This document shows positions 46,645 through 55,332 of a stretch of 64,000 nt of DNA, in pieces (the stretch's first letter is position 1; each line of letters starts with the position of its first letter). A program made the translations under genes and the position numbers. The stretch comes from Trichomonas vaginalis G3. Taxonomy: Eukaryota > Parabasalia > Trichomonadida > Trichomonadidae. The notes beneath the pieces were generated by a model. The model saw only the letters and a program-made list of their open reading frames with translations, was not told the DNA's origin and ran no database searches. The stretch spans positions 15,633,962 to 15,697,961 of the forward strand of contig NC_067208.1 of NCBI RefSeq assembly GCF_026262505.1, given 5' to 3'.

Positions 46645-47042
46645 AGTTTAACCTTCAATTGACTGATGGTAAACAAATTCCATGCATCTCTGTCGCCATT
46701 TCTGTTAATATTTTTGCTGTCATTCATATCATCCACTTCCCCATCCGTTAGCTTTTGAGGATATGCGTTAGAATAGCTGTTCTTAAATGAAGGCTTTTCA
46801 CCTTTGAGAGCATATACTCTATAACTTTCTGCATACTTTATGTTTGAACCTCCTGAGCCATCATTGACATAAATTTTTATAGGCTTCCACCCTTTGTTCA
46901 TATTCCTGCTTCTTCCCTTAGCTCTTTTGTTCAGTAGTTCTACATCTTTATACACAGCACCTGTCTCAGTGAATTCAACAATATTTTCATTCGTTAGCTT
47001 TACATTCAAACCCTTGTCGAGTATATTGTTCATTTCATACAT
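46641..47042 (-). CDS. Element C protein, about 130 aa, unknown
   Basis: From MYEMNNILDKGLNVKLTNEN, with a basic middle (ELLNKRAKGRSRNMNKGWKP) and Ser/Asn/Asp-rich rest (YVNDGSGGSNIKYAESYRVY). It ends MNDSKNINRNGDRDAWNLFT. The stop overlaps the ATPase stop. The upstream in-frame extension runs into the divergent CCG-box gene and is rejected. No family is recognised; the composition resembles a DNA-binding core protein. Confidence 0.5.
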   Translation of the reverse strand: MYEMNNILDKGLNVKLTNENIVEFTETGAVYKDVELLNKRAKGRSRNMNKGWKPIKIYVNDGSGGSNIKYAESYRVYALKGEKPSFKNSYSNAYPQKLTDGEVDDMNDSKNINRNGDRDAWNLFTISQLKVKL

Positions 47043-47067
47043 ATAAAAGGTTTTTATTCTATATGAA

Positions 47068-47682
47068 ATGAGAAGCAAATCCATCTTAGCTGGTGCCGTT
47101 AATGTTCCAATTGAACCAACATCAAATGTTGACTCACGAACGACAAACAATATTGTCATAAAGAACTATAGTTCAGAGTGTTTGAAAGAAAAAGAACCAG
47201 AACTGAAATCCGTGAATTTAAACTCAGCTTCAAACGCTAACGCTACATCAGATGTTAAGTTAGAGTATCCACCACTGGACCAAATTCTTTCAAGAGAAGC
47301 CAACGACAACCCTTACACAAATGTTCAAACAAATCCTTCAGATAACGTAGACCATTACCTTCTTCAGTTATACCAAACAATTTTACTCAAAGACGATAAG
47401 AAGCTTTTGACAAATCTTATAAGCAAGAACCAAATAATTCTAACAAAGGAGGACCTTGAAAATGTTATATCACGAATAACAGGGAAACAATGTGTCATTG
47501 ACTATCTCGACCCTGAAATCGAATGCTGTGGTCAAACGCCACCATTCATGAAAATAGGTAACATCCGCATCATTGAAACACCAGGTACTCCAGGAGTTGA
47601 GTTTAAGTATAAATATTCGAACGAGTATACAAAACTTTCAACAGAATATAAACTTTGTTTGAAATATGTTTTAGTAAATTAA
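47068..47682 (+). CDS. CCG-box protein (element C), 204 aa
   Basis: Disordered N-terminal half (Asn/Ser-rich, SASNANATSDVKLEYPPLDQ), helical segment (YLLQLYQTILLKDDKKLLTN), and the conserved end with LDPEIECCGQTPPFMKIGNI, then GVEFKYKYSNEYTKLSTEYK. It is the longest and cleanest of the three family members (see 5 and 23,836). It is whole. It neighbours the penton-like gene, as in A and B. Confidence 0.75.
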   Translation: MRSKSILAGAVNVPIEPTSNVDSRTTNNIVIKNYSSECLKEKEPELKSVNLNSASNANATSDVKLEYPPLDQILSREANDNPYTNVQTNPSDNVDHYLLQLYQTILLKDDKKLLTNLISKNQIILTKEDLENVISRITGKQCVIDYLDPEIECCGQTPPFMKIGNIRIIETPGTPGVEFKYKYSNEYTKLSTEYKLCLKYVLVN

Positions 47683-47693
47683 AGCAGTCAGGA

Positions 47694-47725
47694 GGCTCTT
47701 TGAGCCCATCTTGGCGCTTTGCGCC
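47694..47725. repeat. GC hairpins GGCTCTTTGAGCC and GGCGCTTTGCGCC
   Basis: Two perfect 5+3+5 hairpins with the same TTT loop, 6 bp apart, between convergent genes, where they could also act as a transcription end signal. Confidence 0.88.
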
Positions 47726-47740
47726 GTCAGTCAAAAAATT

Positions 47741-47983
47741 TCAAGTTAGCAATTTGTAATATCTATCCAAAACTTCTTCAACAGTATCGAACTCATCTTC
47801 ATAATGCAAACCTAATCTTATTGACTTGGTGCAGTTTTCACTAACACAATATTTTTCTGTTCTCTTGACTGACATAACTAACTCATTTGTTTCATCAAAC
47901 AGCAACAACCAAAGTTCATGACCTAATACATAACATTCATACTTTATATTTTTAGCTCTGAGTTCTCTTGTAAGCTGTTGCAT
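47741..47983 (-). CDS. 80-aa element protein, unknown
   Basis: MQQLTRELRAKNIKYECYVL, then GHELWLLLFDETNELVMSVK, with a small Cys pair (YCVSENCTK). It overlaps the 3' end of the penton-like gene by 40 bases, so the two are probably co-transcribed. Function unknown. Confidence 0.55.
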   Translation of the reverse strand: MQQLTRELRAKNIKYECYVLGHELWLLLFDETNELVMSVKRTEKYCVSENCTKSIRLGLHYEDEFDTVEEVLDRYYKLLT

Positions 47984-48708
47984 TTAATATTTTCTAAAAA
48001 GTCAACTTCAACAGTCATTCGCACTGGTGCCTTCAGTTCTACAGGCTCTCCTTGAAAGTCAACAAGTCTGAATTGCATGTCTTTCAAATTATGAGGACTA
48101 ATGCGAACCCATTTACCTAAATGAGTTGCTATGACAGGAACGTTTGGAATGAACATTGAATTGACTGCATAACAGAAAGATTTATATTCTACTGAACCTT
48201 TACTATTAACTCCTGAAATGCCTGTGACATTAGCTATTTTTGACTCAATGTACAAACAATTACCATAACATACATATGGAACAGATTTCATCTCAATCGT
48301 TTTGTCAACACTTTTCAAAGGAAATGTCATATGGTATGCTCCTAAAAGAAGTTGAACTCTATGACTCATTCGTGTTATCTTGAACTCTTTCTTGCTACTG
48401 AACTTCAATGTTCCCTCAGAAGAGAGTTCGACATCTATGTTGTCAATAGTTTCTTCATTTATGAGAGCATTTAACACTCCAGCAATTTTATCTATTCTAT
48501 ACTCTGCTCTGTTAGGAAATGTTATAAAACTTCTTTTGTCATCTATTTCAAACTCCATGAAATCTGTTTCATCTGTTATGACAAAAGTTGCGATAGTATT
48601 AAAGTCAACAACTCTGAAAGCAAGCGCTTCATTCTGAAGACCTAAGTTTGTTTGTAGCTTTACTGTCCCGTATTCGTTTGGGTCTGTACTTTGCAAATAG
48701 AACAACAT
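47944..48708 (-). CDS. Penton-like minor capsid protein (element C), 254 aa
   Basis: The best preserved PY-type protein here: VQLLLGAYHMTFPLKSVDKT (the 'LLG' strand), YVCYGNCLYIESKIANVTGI, WVRISPHNLKDMQFRLVDFQ and GEPVELKAPVRMTVEVDFLE at the C-terminus. These match the conserved ending of Polinton penton proteins (single jelly roll). Divergent from the fibre gene, 17 bp apart. Penton and fibre genes are thus neighbours, as in element B. Confidence 0.75.
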   Translation of the reverse strand: MLFYLQSTDPNEYGTVKLQTNLGLQNEALAFRVVDFNTIATFVITDETDFMEFEIDDKRSFITFPNRAEYRIDKIAGVLNALINEETIDNIDVELSSEGTLKFSSKKEFKITRMSHRVQLLLGAYHMTFPLKSVDKTIEMKSVPYVCYGNCLYIESKIANVTGISGVNSKGSVEYKSFCYAVNSMFIPNVPVIATHLGKWVRISPHNLKDMQFRLVDFQGEPVELKAPVRMTVEVDFLENIKCNSLQENSELKI

Positions 48709-48725
48709 TTTATTCTCATTAAAAT

Positions 48726-51635
48726 ATGACTATTGCTGCATATGCGTATGAAACAAATGAAGCAAGAAGAGCACATGAACTAGTAAACGAAAACTCAACT
48801 TTAACCATTGAAGGCAATGATTTAGTCATTGACGATGGAAAAACTAAAAAAGTCATTGATTTCGATACTTTTAACACTTATGACCCATTCATTACAACAA
48901 GCAAGGTTCCCATCATAAATGATGGAACGGTGCAATATATAAATTCTACAGTAGATGCCTCATTAGTGAAAGTATTAAATGTTCTCATTGAATTGTTAAA
49001 GAGCTTTCGATTTGACGACAACATTAAATGCCTAAAGAATTTAGTCATGAATGAGAAACAAATTCTCGGCGTTGCTGGTAGCAGTAATGATGTACACCTT
49101 ATGACATTAGAATATTATAACGAACATAAAGATGAACTGAAAGGAGAGAAGGGTGACACCGGACCACAAGGACCACAAGGAATACAAGGAATACAAGGAC
49201 CTCAAGGCGAAAACGGTTTGGATGGAAAGGATGGAAAGGATGGAAAAACTGCTAAATCATGGATATGGGACCTTATAAATACTGGTTTAACAGCTGCTTC
49301 ATATGGAGTTCTTCAATACCAAATCGGAAAGATATGGGCAGTACTTGGTGAAGAAGCTTTAGATGACGTTAAAAATGCTTTGAACTTCATTTCAAATGGT
49401 TCGGATACTATTAAAACTTTATCTGGTTGGATGCAAGAAACAAGGAGTCAAATAGATACTGTAAGACGTATAGCAAACAATGCACGTACGGGATTGGATA
49501 CTTTACAAGAAGCACAAAATACACTAAAGGAAGCAAATGATATTCTTGGCTCAGTATCAGACATGCATGAAGATTGGCTTAAAGGTATTGACAAATCTTT
49601 AAAAAATCACAGTCAGTCTATTGCTGACTACAAGAAAAGTATAGATTTTTTACATAGTGCTATGGACGTACATGATGGAAGCATAAGGAACTTACTTAAT
49701 GCTAACAATAACTTACCAGGAACTATTAAAGCATTTATAAAGTCCTTTGTAAAACCCGGTGCTCTAACATTTAGGTCTTTGAGAGCAAGAGCATTGAAGT
49801 CAAGAGATGCAGAAACTCCAACAGAAGGAACTGAAACAACAGAAACTCCAGAAGAACCACCAAAACCAACAGCTAATGAAATATTGTTCGAATATTTTCC
49901 AAGGTACTCTGTTCTCATTGCATACATTCAAGAAATACTTAAGAAAGCAGACTTGACTTTAGGAGATGATGAAAGTTCTGTATATCTTTCGTTCCAGTTT
50001 CAAATAGCAGAACTTTTGAGACAGATATGCTTAATGTATGACAACATCTCTGATTTCACAAGATATGATGACGACCATGACCCCGAACACGGTGAAGAAG
50101 AAGTTTTACAAACATCCATTAAGACAGGAAAGGTTTTAACTCAAAGTCTCATTATTGACACCAAAGATGGCGAAGTGGACGTTCTTCAAGAGCTGAAGAA
50201 AAATACTTCTTCGGGAGGTGGTGGTAGGCATGAACTTGAAATAAATGAGATAGAAGAGAAATTAGCCGAAAAAGCAGATAAAGAACATAAACACAATATC
50301 TCCGATATAAATGAACTTCAAGCTACATTAAATAGTAAAGCAGATAAAAACCATGTTCATTATATAACTTCAGACGAACAGATTATAACGGACTACCATG
50401 GATATTTAACACGAAGTGATGAAGCGAAGACAAAAAATGTTAATGAAAGAAGATATAAATACATTCGTGCTAAAGGTTATGACATAAGCTGTACTGTACA
50501 GTATGATGTAGCTAAAGCACCAGAAGCATTTGGTTATACCGGTGAAATTTATGCCTCTACTTTCAATGTTAACGGTGTATTAGTTGAACCAAGATTTACT
50601 TTGAGAGTTAAGGCAAAAATAACGTTTGAAGATGCTATTAAAAGTAAAGCTGACAAAGTTGAACTCGAAGCAATGAACAAAGTTTTGAAATCTCATAAAC
50701 ACAACATCTCCGATATAAATGAACTTCAAGCTACATTAGACAGTAAAGCCGACAAGAACCATACACATAAATCCTTCACTACTGTTAGAGCAGACGACAT
50801 AATATTGAACTATATCCTTGGTTCAAGTGCACCATTAGAGAATCCAAGTACAAGCGTAAAAGATACACTAAACTCCTTAAATAGTAAATGTATGAACATT
50901 GAAGGTCATGTCAGAAACTTTGAAACACATGAACTACCAGCAATGTTAGACAGTAAAGCTGACAAGAACCATACACATAAATCCTTCACTACTGTTAGAG
51001 CAGACGACATAATATTGAACTTTGACCTTGGTTCAAGTGCACCATTAGAGAATCCAAGTACAAGCGTAAAAGATACTCTTAACAATTTAGATAAGAGTTG
51101 CAGGAATATTGAAGATCATGCCAGAAACTTTGAAGCATATGAACTACCAGCAATGTTAGATAAGAAAGCTGACAAAACAGAGCTTCAAACATTAAAGACA
51201 GAAATACTTCAAACATTATATCCTATAGGTTCTATTTATACGTCAATGAACTCAATAAATCCAGCAACAGTTCTGGGTTTCGGTACGTGGGAACAGATTG
51301 TAGATAAATTCTTATACTGTGCTAGATATTCAAAGCAAACAGGAGGTTCGAAGAAAATTACTGAAGCAAACCTTCCACCGCACACTCATACAGGAACTAC
51401 AAACTTTTCTGGCGACCATAGCCACTCATTAAGAGACCACCCATTATACAACTCAGAGTATGAAGCTGGCAATGACGTTTTATCTCCATCTTATAACAAT
51501 GCAGCAAAAAAGACTTTTCGACCAACTGAACCAGGAGGAAATCATTCACATACTTTCACAACAAATCCAACAGGCTCGGGTGCAGATTATATGCCACCAT
51601 TTGTGACTATATTCGCATGGTACCGCGTTCAATGA
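48726..51635 (+). CDS. Large bacteriophage-like fibre protein with collagen-like stalk (element C), 969 aa
   Basis: N-terminal part (MTIAAYAYETNEARRAHELV; residues 1-130) is probably the capsid attachment. About 11 Gly-X-Y triplets at residues 140-174 (GEKGDTGPQGPQGIQGIQGP) form a collagen-like stalk. Coiled coil runs from about 200 to 330 and an acidic Pro/Thr linker follows near 370. Repeats of HNISDINELQATLNSKADKN and two near-identical 65-residue blocks (THKSFTTVRADDIILN) lead to the tip at about 830-969 (PIGSIYTSMNSINPATVLGF; GGSKKITEANLPPHTHTG; PPFVTIFAWYRVQ). The tip is of phage T4 gp10/tail-collar type. It is whole and likely trimeric; receptor binding is inference. Confidence 0.85.
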   Translation: MTIAAYAYETNEARRAHELVNENSTLTIEGNDLVIDDGKTKKVIDFDTFNTYDPFITTSKVPIINDGTVQYINSTVDASLVKVLNVLIELLKSFRFDDNIKCLKNLVMNEKQILGVAGSSNDVHLMTLEYYNEHKDELKGEKGDTGPQGPQGIQGIQGPQGENGLDGKDGKDGKTAKSWIWDLINTGLTAASYGVLQYQIGKIWAVLGEEALDDVKNALNFISNGSDTIKTLSGWMQETRSQIDTVRRIANNARTGLDTLQEAQNTLKEANDILGSVSDMHEDWLKGIDKSLKNHSQSIADYKKSIDFLHSAMDVHDGSIRNLLNANNNLPGTIKAFIKSFVKPGALTFRSLRARALKSRDAETPTEGTETTETPEEPPKPTANEILFEYFPRYSVLIAYIQEILKKADLTLGDDESSVYLSFQFQIAELLRQICLMYDNISDFTRYDDDHDPEHGEEEVLQTSIKTGKVLTQSLIIDTKDGEVDVLQELKKNTSSGGGGRHELEINEIEEKLAEKADKEHKHNISDINELQATLNSKADKNHVHYITSDEQIITDYHGYLTRSDEAKTKNVNERRYKYIRAKGYDISCTVQYDVAKAPEAFGYTGEIYASTFNVNGVLVEPRFTLRVKAKITFEDAIKSKADKVELEAMNKVLKSHKHNISDINELQATLDSKADKNHTHKSFTTVRADDIILNYILGSSAPLENPSTSVKDTLNSLNSKCMNIEGHVRNFETHELPAMLDSKADKNHTHKSFTTVRADDIILNFDLGSSAPLENPSTSVKDTLNNLDKSCRNIEDHARNFEAYELPAMLDKKADKTELQTLKTEILQTLYPIGSIYTSMNSINPATVLGFGTWEQIVDKFLYCARYSKQTGGSKKITEANLPPHTHTGTTNFSGDHSHSLRDHPLYNSEYEAGNDVLSPSYNNAAKKTFRPTEPGGNHSHTFTTNPTGSGADYMPPFVTIFAWYRVQ

Positions 51636-51675
51636 ACGCGCTTGAGCCTAGAATAAAATCTTTAACTTTACATAA

Positions 51676-52761
51676 ATGAGCTTGAAAGAAGTATTCGAAC
51701 AACATCCATGGAGGTCATTTAAGAAGTTCAATGAAGCTGCAAAGAGTTGGGGATTTACTAACAGAGCTGAAGTGAAAAGGTTCTTTGACAAAAACGTTGT
51801 ACATCAAACAAAAATAAACCCTTACGACTACTTTTTACCAATTTACTCCAACGCTCCTGACGCATACCAATTTGACACACTCATTCAAAGCAGAAAAGGA
51901 GGACATAAACCATTCCTCATCTTCATTAATGTTAACACTCGTAAAGCATATGCATATCCAATGAAAAATAAAGGAACTCGTGAAGTGTTAAGAGTTTTAC
52001 AAAAGTTTGTAGCAGAACATAGCCCAAGTACTTTAACATCAGACCAAGACAGTGCATATCTCAGCAATGAAATCACAGATTTTCTCATTAAGCATAACAT
52101 AACTCACTACACTACTGAAGACCATAACCATAACATACTCGGCATCATAAACCGCTTCATAAGAACGCTCAGAGATTTAAATCAAGAGCGAGACTTTACC
52201 GAAGAAACAATGAAACATTTTCTCGAAGTATATAATTCCTCAACACATTCTACAACAGGACATACACCAAATTCAATGACACAACAACAAGAAGAAAAGT
52301 ATATACAAAAGAAACGAAGCCAAACACAAAATATCAGAAATTCAACACAATTTACCCTCATTCCTGGTACAAAAGTTCGTGTAGTTCTTGACGACAAACC
52401 GTTGACAAAGAAACGTTTAAGGTTAAGTAGAAACTATTATATCGTAGACTCTACGCAAGGTAATGGATATCTTATAAAAGCTGCTGACGACTCTATTGCG
52501 TTTTATCCTCGTCATAAATTAGTTGAAAGTAGTAATGGCAAACTTGCTGAAACCATTGACGAAGCAAAGCGAGGAGTGGTTATTGAAATACTTGACTACA
52601 ACATAAACGATGACACTTATAAAGTAAGATATGAAGGAGGTGTTGAAGATGTTATACCATCTAAGAACTTGAGAGAGTCGAAGCCAACACATCTGGGACC
52701 ATTAGAGCGGGAGTACTGGAAAGACAAAAATATGCCAGAAAGAATAAGAAAATTCTTCTAA
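51676..52761 (+). CDS. Retroviral-type integrase (element C), 361 aa
   Basis: N-terminal helical region (MSLKEVFEQHPWRSFKKFNE), then the rve core with DAYQFDTLIQSRKGGHKPFL, INVNTRKAYAYPMKNKGTRE and SDQDSAYLSNEITDFLIKHN, and a following helix RFIRTLRDLNQERDFTEETM. The C-terminal half has an SH3-like segment (PGTKVRVVLDDKPLTKKRLR) and a chromodomain-like VVIEILDYNINDDTYKVRYE...SKNLRES. It cuts and joins element ends. Single open frame. It follows the fibre gene by 40 bp. Confidence 0.88.
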   Translation: MSLKEVFEQHPWRSFKKFNEAAKSWGFTNRAEVKRFFDKNVVHQTKINPYDYFLPIYSNAPDAYQFDTLIQSRKGGHKPFLIFINVNTRKAYAYPMKNKGTREVLRVLQKFVAEHSPSTLTSDQDSAYLSNEITDFLIKHNITHYTTEDHNHNILGIINRFIRTLRDLNQERDFTEETMKHFLEVYNSSTHSTTGHTPNSMTQQQEEKYIQKKRSQTQNIRNSTQFTLIPGTKVRVVLDDKPLTKKRLRLSRNYYIVDSTQGNGYLIKAADDSIAFYPRHKLVESSNGKLAETIDEAKRGVVIEILDYNINDDTYKVRYEGGVEDVIPSKNLRESKPTHLGPLEREYWKDKNMPERIRKFF

Positions 52762-52807
52762 ACTTTTTCATTAGATGTAAATCAGACAAAATATATTTTA
52801 GGTGAAG

Positions 52808-52823
52808 AGGTGAGATCTCACCT
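52808..52823. repeat. Palindrome AGGTGAGATCTCACCT (GGTGA type)
   Basis: Preceded by AAAATATATTTTAGGTGAAG, followed by GTTTTCTAACATGG. It marks the start of the accessory stretch after the integrase. Confidence 0.9.
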
Positions 52824-52850
52824 GTTTTCTAACATGGTCTAAAACACACA

Positions 52851-53006
52851 AAACTCATGAATTTTGTGTGTTTTCAGCATTATTTTTTTGCATTATGACA
52901 CGCGTGAACTTTTGCACTTCGTCAAAAAACTCATGAATTTTGTGTGTTTTCAGCATTATTTTTTTGCATTATGACACGAAGTGAACTTTTGCACTTCGTC
53001 AAAAAA
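52851..53006 (+). repeat. Two 76-77-bp tandem repeats with an inner hairpin
   Basis: The unit AAACTCATGAATTTTGTGTG... occurs twice head to tail, with a third partial copy. The second unit contains ACGAAGTG-AACTTTTG-CACTTCGT, an 8-bp-stem hairpin. No coding capacity is seen. Confidence 0.85.
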
Positions 53007-53067
53007 CTCATGAATTCTCATGAATTTCCTTAAGATAGAAAAAATAAAAAATAATTTTTAGGGTAGA

Positions 53068-53083
53068 ATGTTAGATCTAACAT
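53068..53083. repeat. Palindrome ATGTTAGATCTAACAT
   Basis: A perfect 16-bp palindrome that keeps the TTAGATCTAA centre but has ATG/CAT in place of AGG/CCT on both arms, another paired change. It is preceded by TTTTTAGGGTAGA. Confidence 0.9.
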
Positions 53084-53199
53084 GCTAACATAAACTTTAT
53101 TTTTATTGAATTCAGCACAAAAAATAATGAATTTCATTAGTTAGAAAAATAACGCTAATTTTTTCTAAGAAAAATTTTATTTTGTATGTAAAGACAGTA

Positions 53200-53797
53200 A
53201 TGACAAACATTGAGTTTGAAACAGTTAGAAAGATAGACAATGACACCAAAGTGGTTAGAATAGGTGATTTAAACGTAAGATATCAAAGAAATACAACAAA
53301 TATTCTTTGTCAGACATTATCACCATCTGGAAAGAAAACAAACGACTGGGTTAGAAATGCTTCAACTCAGAAAATTTTGACAAAAATCCTGAGCTTATGA
53401 TATCAGTAGCATTTCATGGAACAAGAGCATATCTCATTGACAAAAGTCTTATACCAATAGTTTTGTTATGGATTGACCAGTTGTTGGATATAACTTCATA
53501 ACTTATGGTTCATTCGACTCAGAACGTTGCAGTGAAGGCTTACTTTACATCGTTCAGAACGAAGGACTTCATACAAAGAGATATAAGATAGGAAGAACAT
53601 ATATAATAACTCAAAGATATGACTCTACAGTCAATAGAGTCAAGGTTGTGTTCGTTAATGATATGAGAGCTGCAGAAACGAAACTACTTGAAAGTTTGAA
53701 AAAGTATGGTGCTCCCATGAAAGGTAAGAAACGTTTGAAGTAGATGAGATAGAAAGCTATAAAATTATTTGACGAAGTTGCTGAAAAATACATGTAA
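53200..53797 (+). pseudogene. KilA-N plus GIY-YIG-like (T5orf172) protein, broken
   Basis: The start at 53,200 is chosen because the leader TTTTGTATGTAAAGACAGTA matches that of the KilA-N gene at 55,804. KilA-N traces: VRIGDLNVRYQRNTTNILCQ, then KTNDWVRNASTQKILTKIL. The C-terminal part LLYIVQNEG, YKIGRTYIITQRYDS and VNDMRAAETKLLESLKKYGA is a T5orf172/MUG113-like GIY-YIG fold. KilA-N plus nuclease fusions are common in large DNA viruses and phages. It has about two breaks. It is flanked by palindromes of the covarying family. Confidence 0.7.
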
Positions 53798-53869
53798 AGC
53801 GTTTATTTTTGGTCTTTTGTGAAAATTCAAAATTTGGTCATTTTTCACCAAAATAATGTTTAGGTGAAG

Positions 53870-53885
53870 AGGTGAGATCTCACCT
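53870..53885. repeat. Palindrome AGGTGAGATCTCACCT, left edge of cassette copy 2
   Basis: Perfect 16-bp palindrome within the left inverted repeat. Confidence 0.9.
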
Positions 53886-53979
53886 GTTTTTCACCCCCGT
53901 GAATTTTCATGAATTTCCTTAAGACAGAAAAAATAAAGTTAGTTTTATTTTTATTTATTTTTTATTTTGTATAAAAGAT

Positions 53980-54920
53980 ATGATTTCAACAATCGGCACA
54001 ACAACAATTCAAACAACAACAGCACCAAACTCGTTAGTCATGAATCCAACATCTATGTTAGTAGAAATGAAAAGCTTCATTCCTTCTTCATATACTTTTG
54101 AAACAGAAATCCAGAAGATAAAGCAAGAACTTTTAACAAGTAATTTAGACTGTAGTGCGAAAGATGAAACAAATGAAGAATATCTTTATGAAATGCAGGA
54201 CATTATTGAACATTTACCCAAATTGCCTGAAATCCAACAGCAAAAACTAACTATTCCTGAATTCGACGAAATTGAAGTTAAAGTTACTGATTCAGTAGAA
54301 ATAAAGAAGTTCATACGTAAAGTAAATTATGAATTCCTTGGTTTTCATTGCAACCATAAAGTTATGGACAAAGATTGCGACATGGTTTATAAAAACATTT
54401 CTGACATATATAAATCTGAGGAGTTTAAGACTTACGATAACTTTGTTTCATTAGTTGCAAAATGTGTTTGGGAAATAAGAGATAAAGATAGAAGAGGCAA
54501 AGTATGGAACGAACAAATAAGACCCGCTATGTTTGAGATGAAGAGAGCAATTGACGCTTTAGTTGTTTTAGCTGGTTTTATTTCAATGTATAACGCAAAA
54601 ATGAACCCGCAATGTTCAAAATGTAAAGCAGGAATAAGAAATATAACTACTCAGTCAAAGAGATAGAACGTATGCGAAACGACTATGCAGACTTAAAGAA
54701 AGAAGCAGAAAAGCCAGCAGAAGATAAAATGGACATGTTAGCATTTCTGAACAAAAACTATCCAACAGCAGAAGATTTCCTTCTGTCTGACGTCAAGAAG
54801 AAGTATAAAGAAACCTTCGGTATTGTTAAAACTTTTGACATACTGACAGAAGAAATAGAAGCTACGAAATTGTTTAGGATTTCAAATATACATCGTACAA
54901 TTCATGTAAAACGCTTGTGA
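53980..54920 (+). pseudogene. Cassette protein, copy 2, broken once
   Basis: Nearly identical to the 304-aa protein at 4,632-5,546 except at the N-terminus (MISTIGTTTIQTTTAPNSLV versus MLATTAPNSLV) and with a handful of substitutions. It has the same HCNHKVMDKDC and PQCSKCKA possible metal ligands and the same winged-helix-like end (YPTAEDFLLSDVKKKYKETF). About one break. High protein identity against changed terminal repeats suggests that repeats and flanks evolve faster than the protein. Confidence 0.75.
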
Positions 54921-54924
54921 AAAA

Positions 54925-55332
54925 AGAGGTGAAAAAACAGGTGAAAAAACAGGTGAGATCTCACCTCTTCACCTCAATTATATTTTTGGTCAAAGCTTCC
55001 ACGAGAGAAAAGATTCCTCATTCGCTAAGGATTCCAAAAATGAAAAAATCATTGATTTCGGCTGAGAAAAACAGCAAAACCCTTCTTCCACGGGAACAAA
55101 GAAATAAAGAAGAAATAAAGTAAATTTTTTATTTATTCCCGTGGAAGATAGAGCACTTTTATGACACTTTTTATTCACGACAAACAAGACAAACAAAGAA
55201 AATAAGAAAATACGGCGCTGTCGCGGTTCGAACCACAGACCCTAACCCCCATAACACCACCTTAGACCACTGTGCTACGTAGCCTGTCGACATAAGATTT
55301 TATAAATTGCATATTTGACGTAAATTTATTTC
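54925..55332. repeat. Cassette with palindrome and tRNA-like sequence (copy in C)
   Basis: Nearly identical to 28,012-28,380 in element B, with about 37 additional bases. That extra part completes a 12-bp inverted repeat (CTTCCACGGGAA and TTCCCGTGGAAG, about 40 bp apart). It contains AGGTGAGATCTCACCT (54,951-54,966), which is also the right edge of cassette copy 2. Its far end overlaps the stop of the next gene. Confidence 0.75.
55213..55284 (-). other. tRNA-like sequence, second copy
   Basis: Same A-box (TAGCACAGTGG) and B-box-like (GGTTCGAACC) as at 28,258-28,330, with several differences in the would-be anticodon arm. The stems pair poorly, so a functional tRNA is doubtful. Confidence 0.5.

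Larger units (their letters stand above)
53850..54985. mobile_element. 1.1-kb inverted-repeat cassette, copy 2 (GGTGA type)
   Basis: Left edge TAATGTTTAGGTGAAGAGGT, then GAGATCTCACCTGTTTTTCACC; the right edge (54,920-54,985) is its inverted counterpart, with extra iterons AGGTGAAAAAAC. It has the same gene and nearly the same length as copy 1 at 4,572-5,687, but all repeats are of the GGTGA type instead of GGTTA. It lies next to the KilA-N gene and the tRNA-like cassette. Confidence 0.7.

Noticed and set aside
47694-47725. The hairpin pair as a simple rho-independent-type terminator
   Set aside because: The same hairpins occur inside reading frames elsewhere, and eukaryotic Pol II does not use such terminators; a terminator role is at best secondary.
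48726-51635. Bacterial or phage contamination explaining the tail-fibre-like gene
   Set aside because: Three related copies sit within Polintons, share codon use with neighbouring capsid genes and have AT-rich element leaders.
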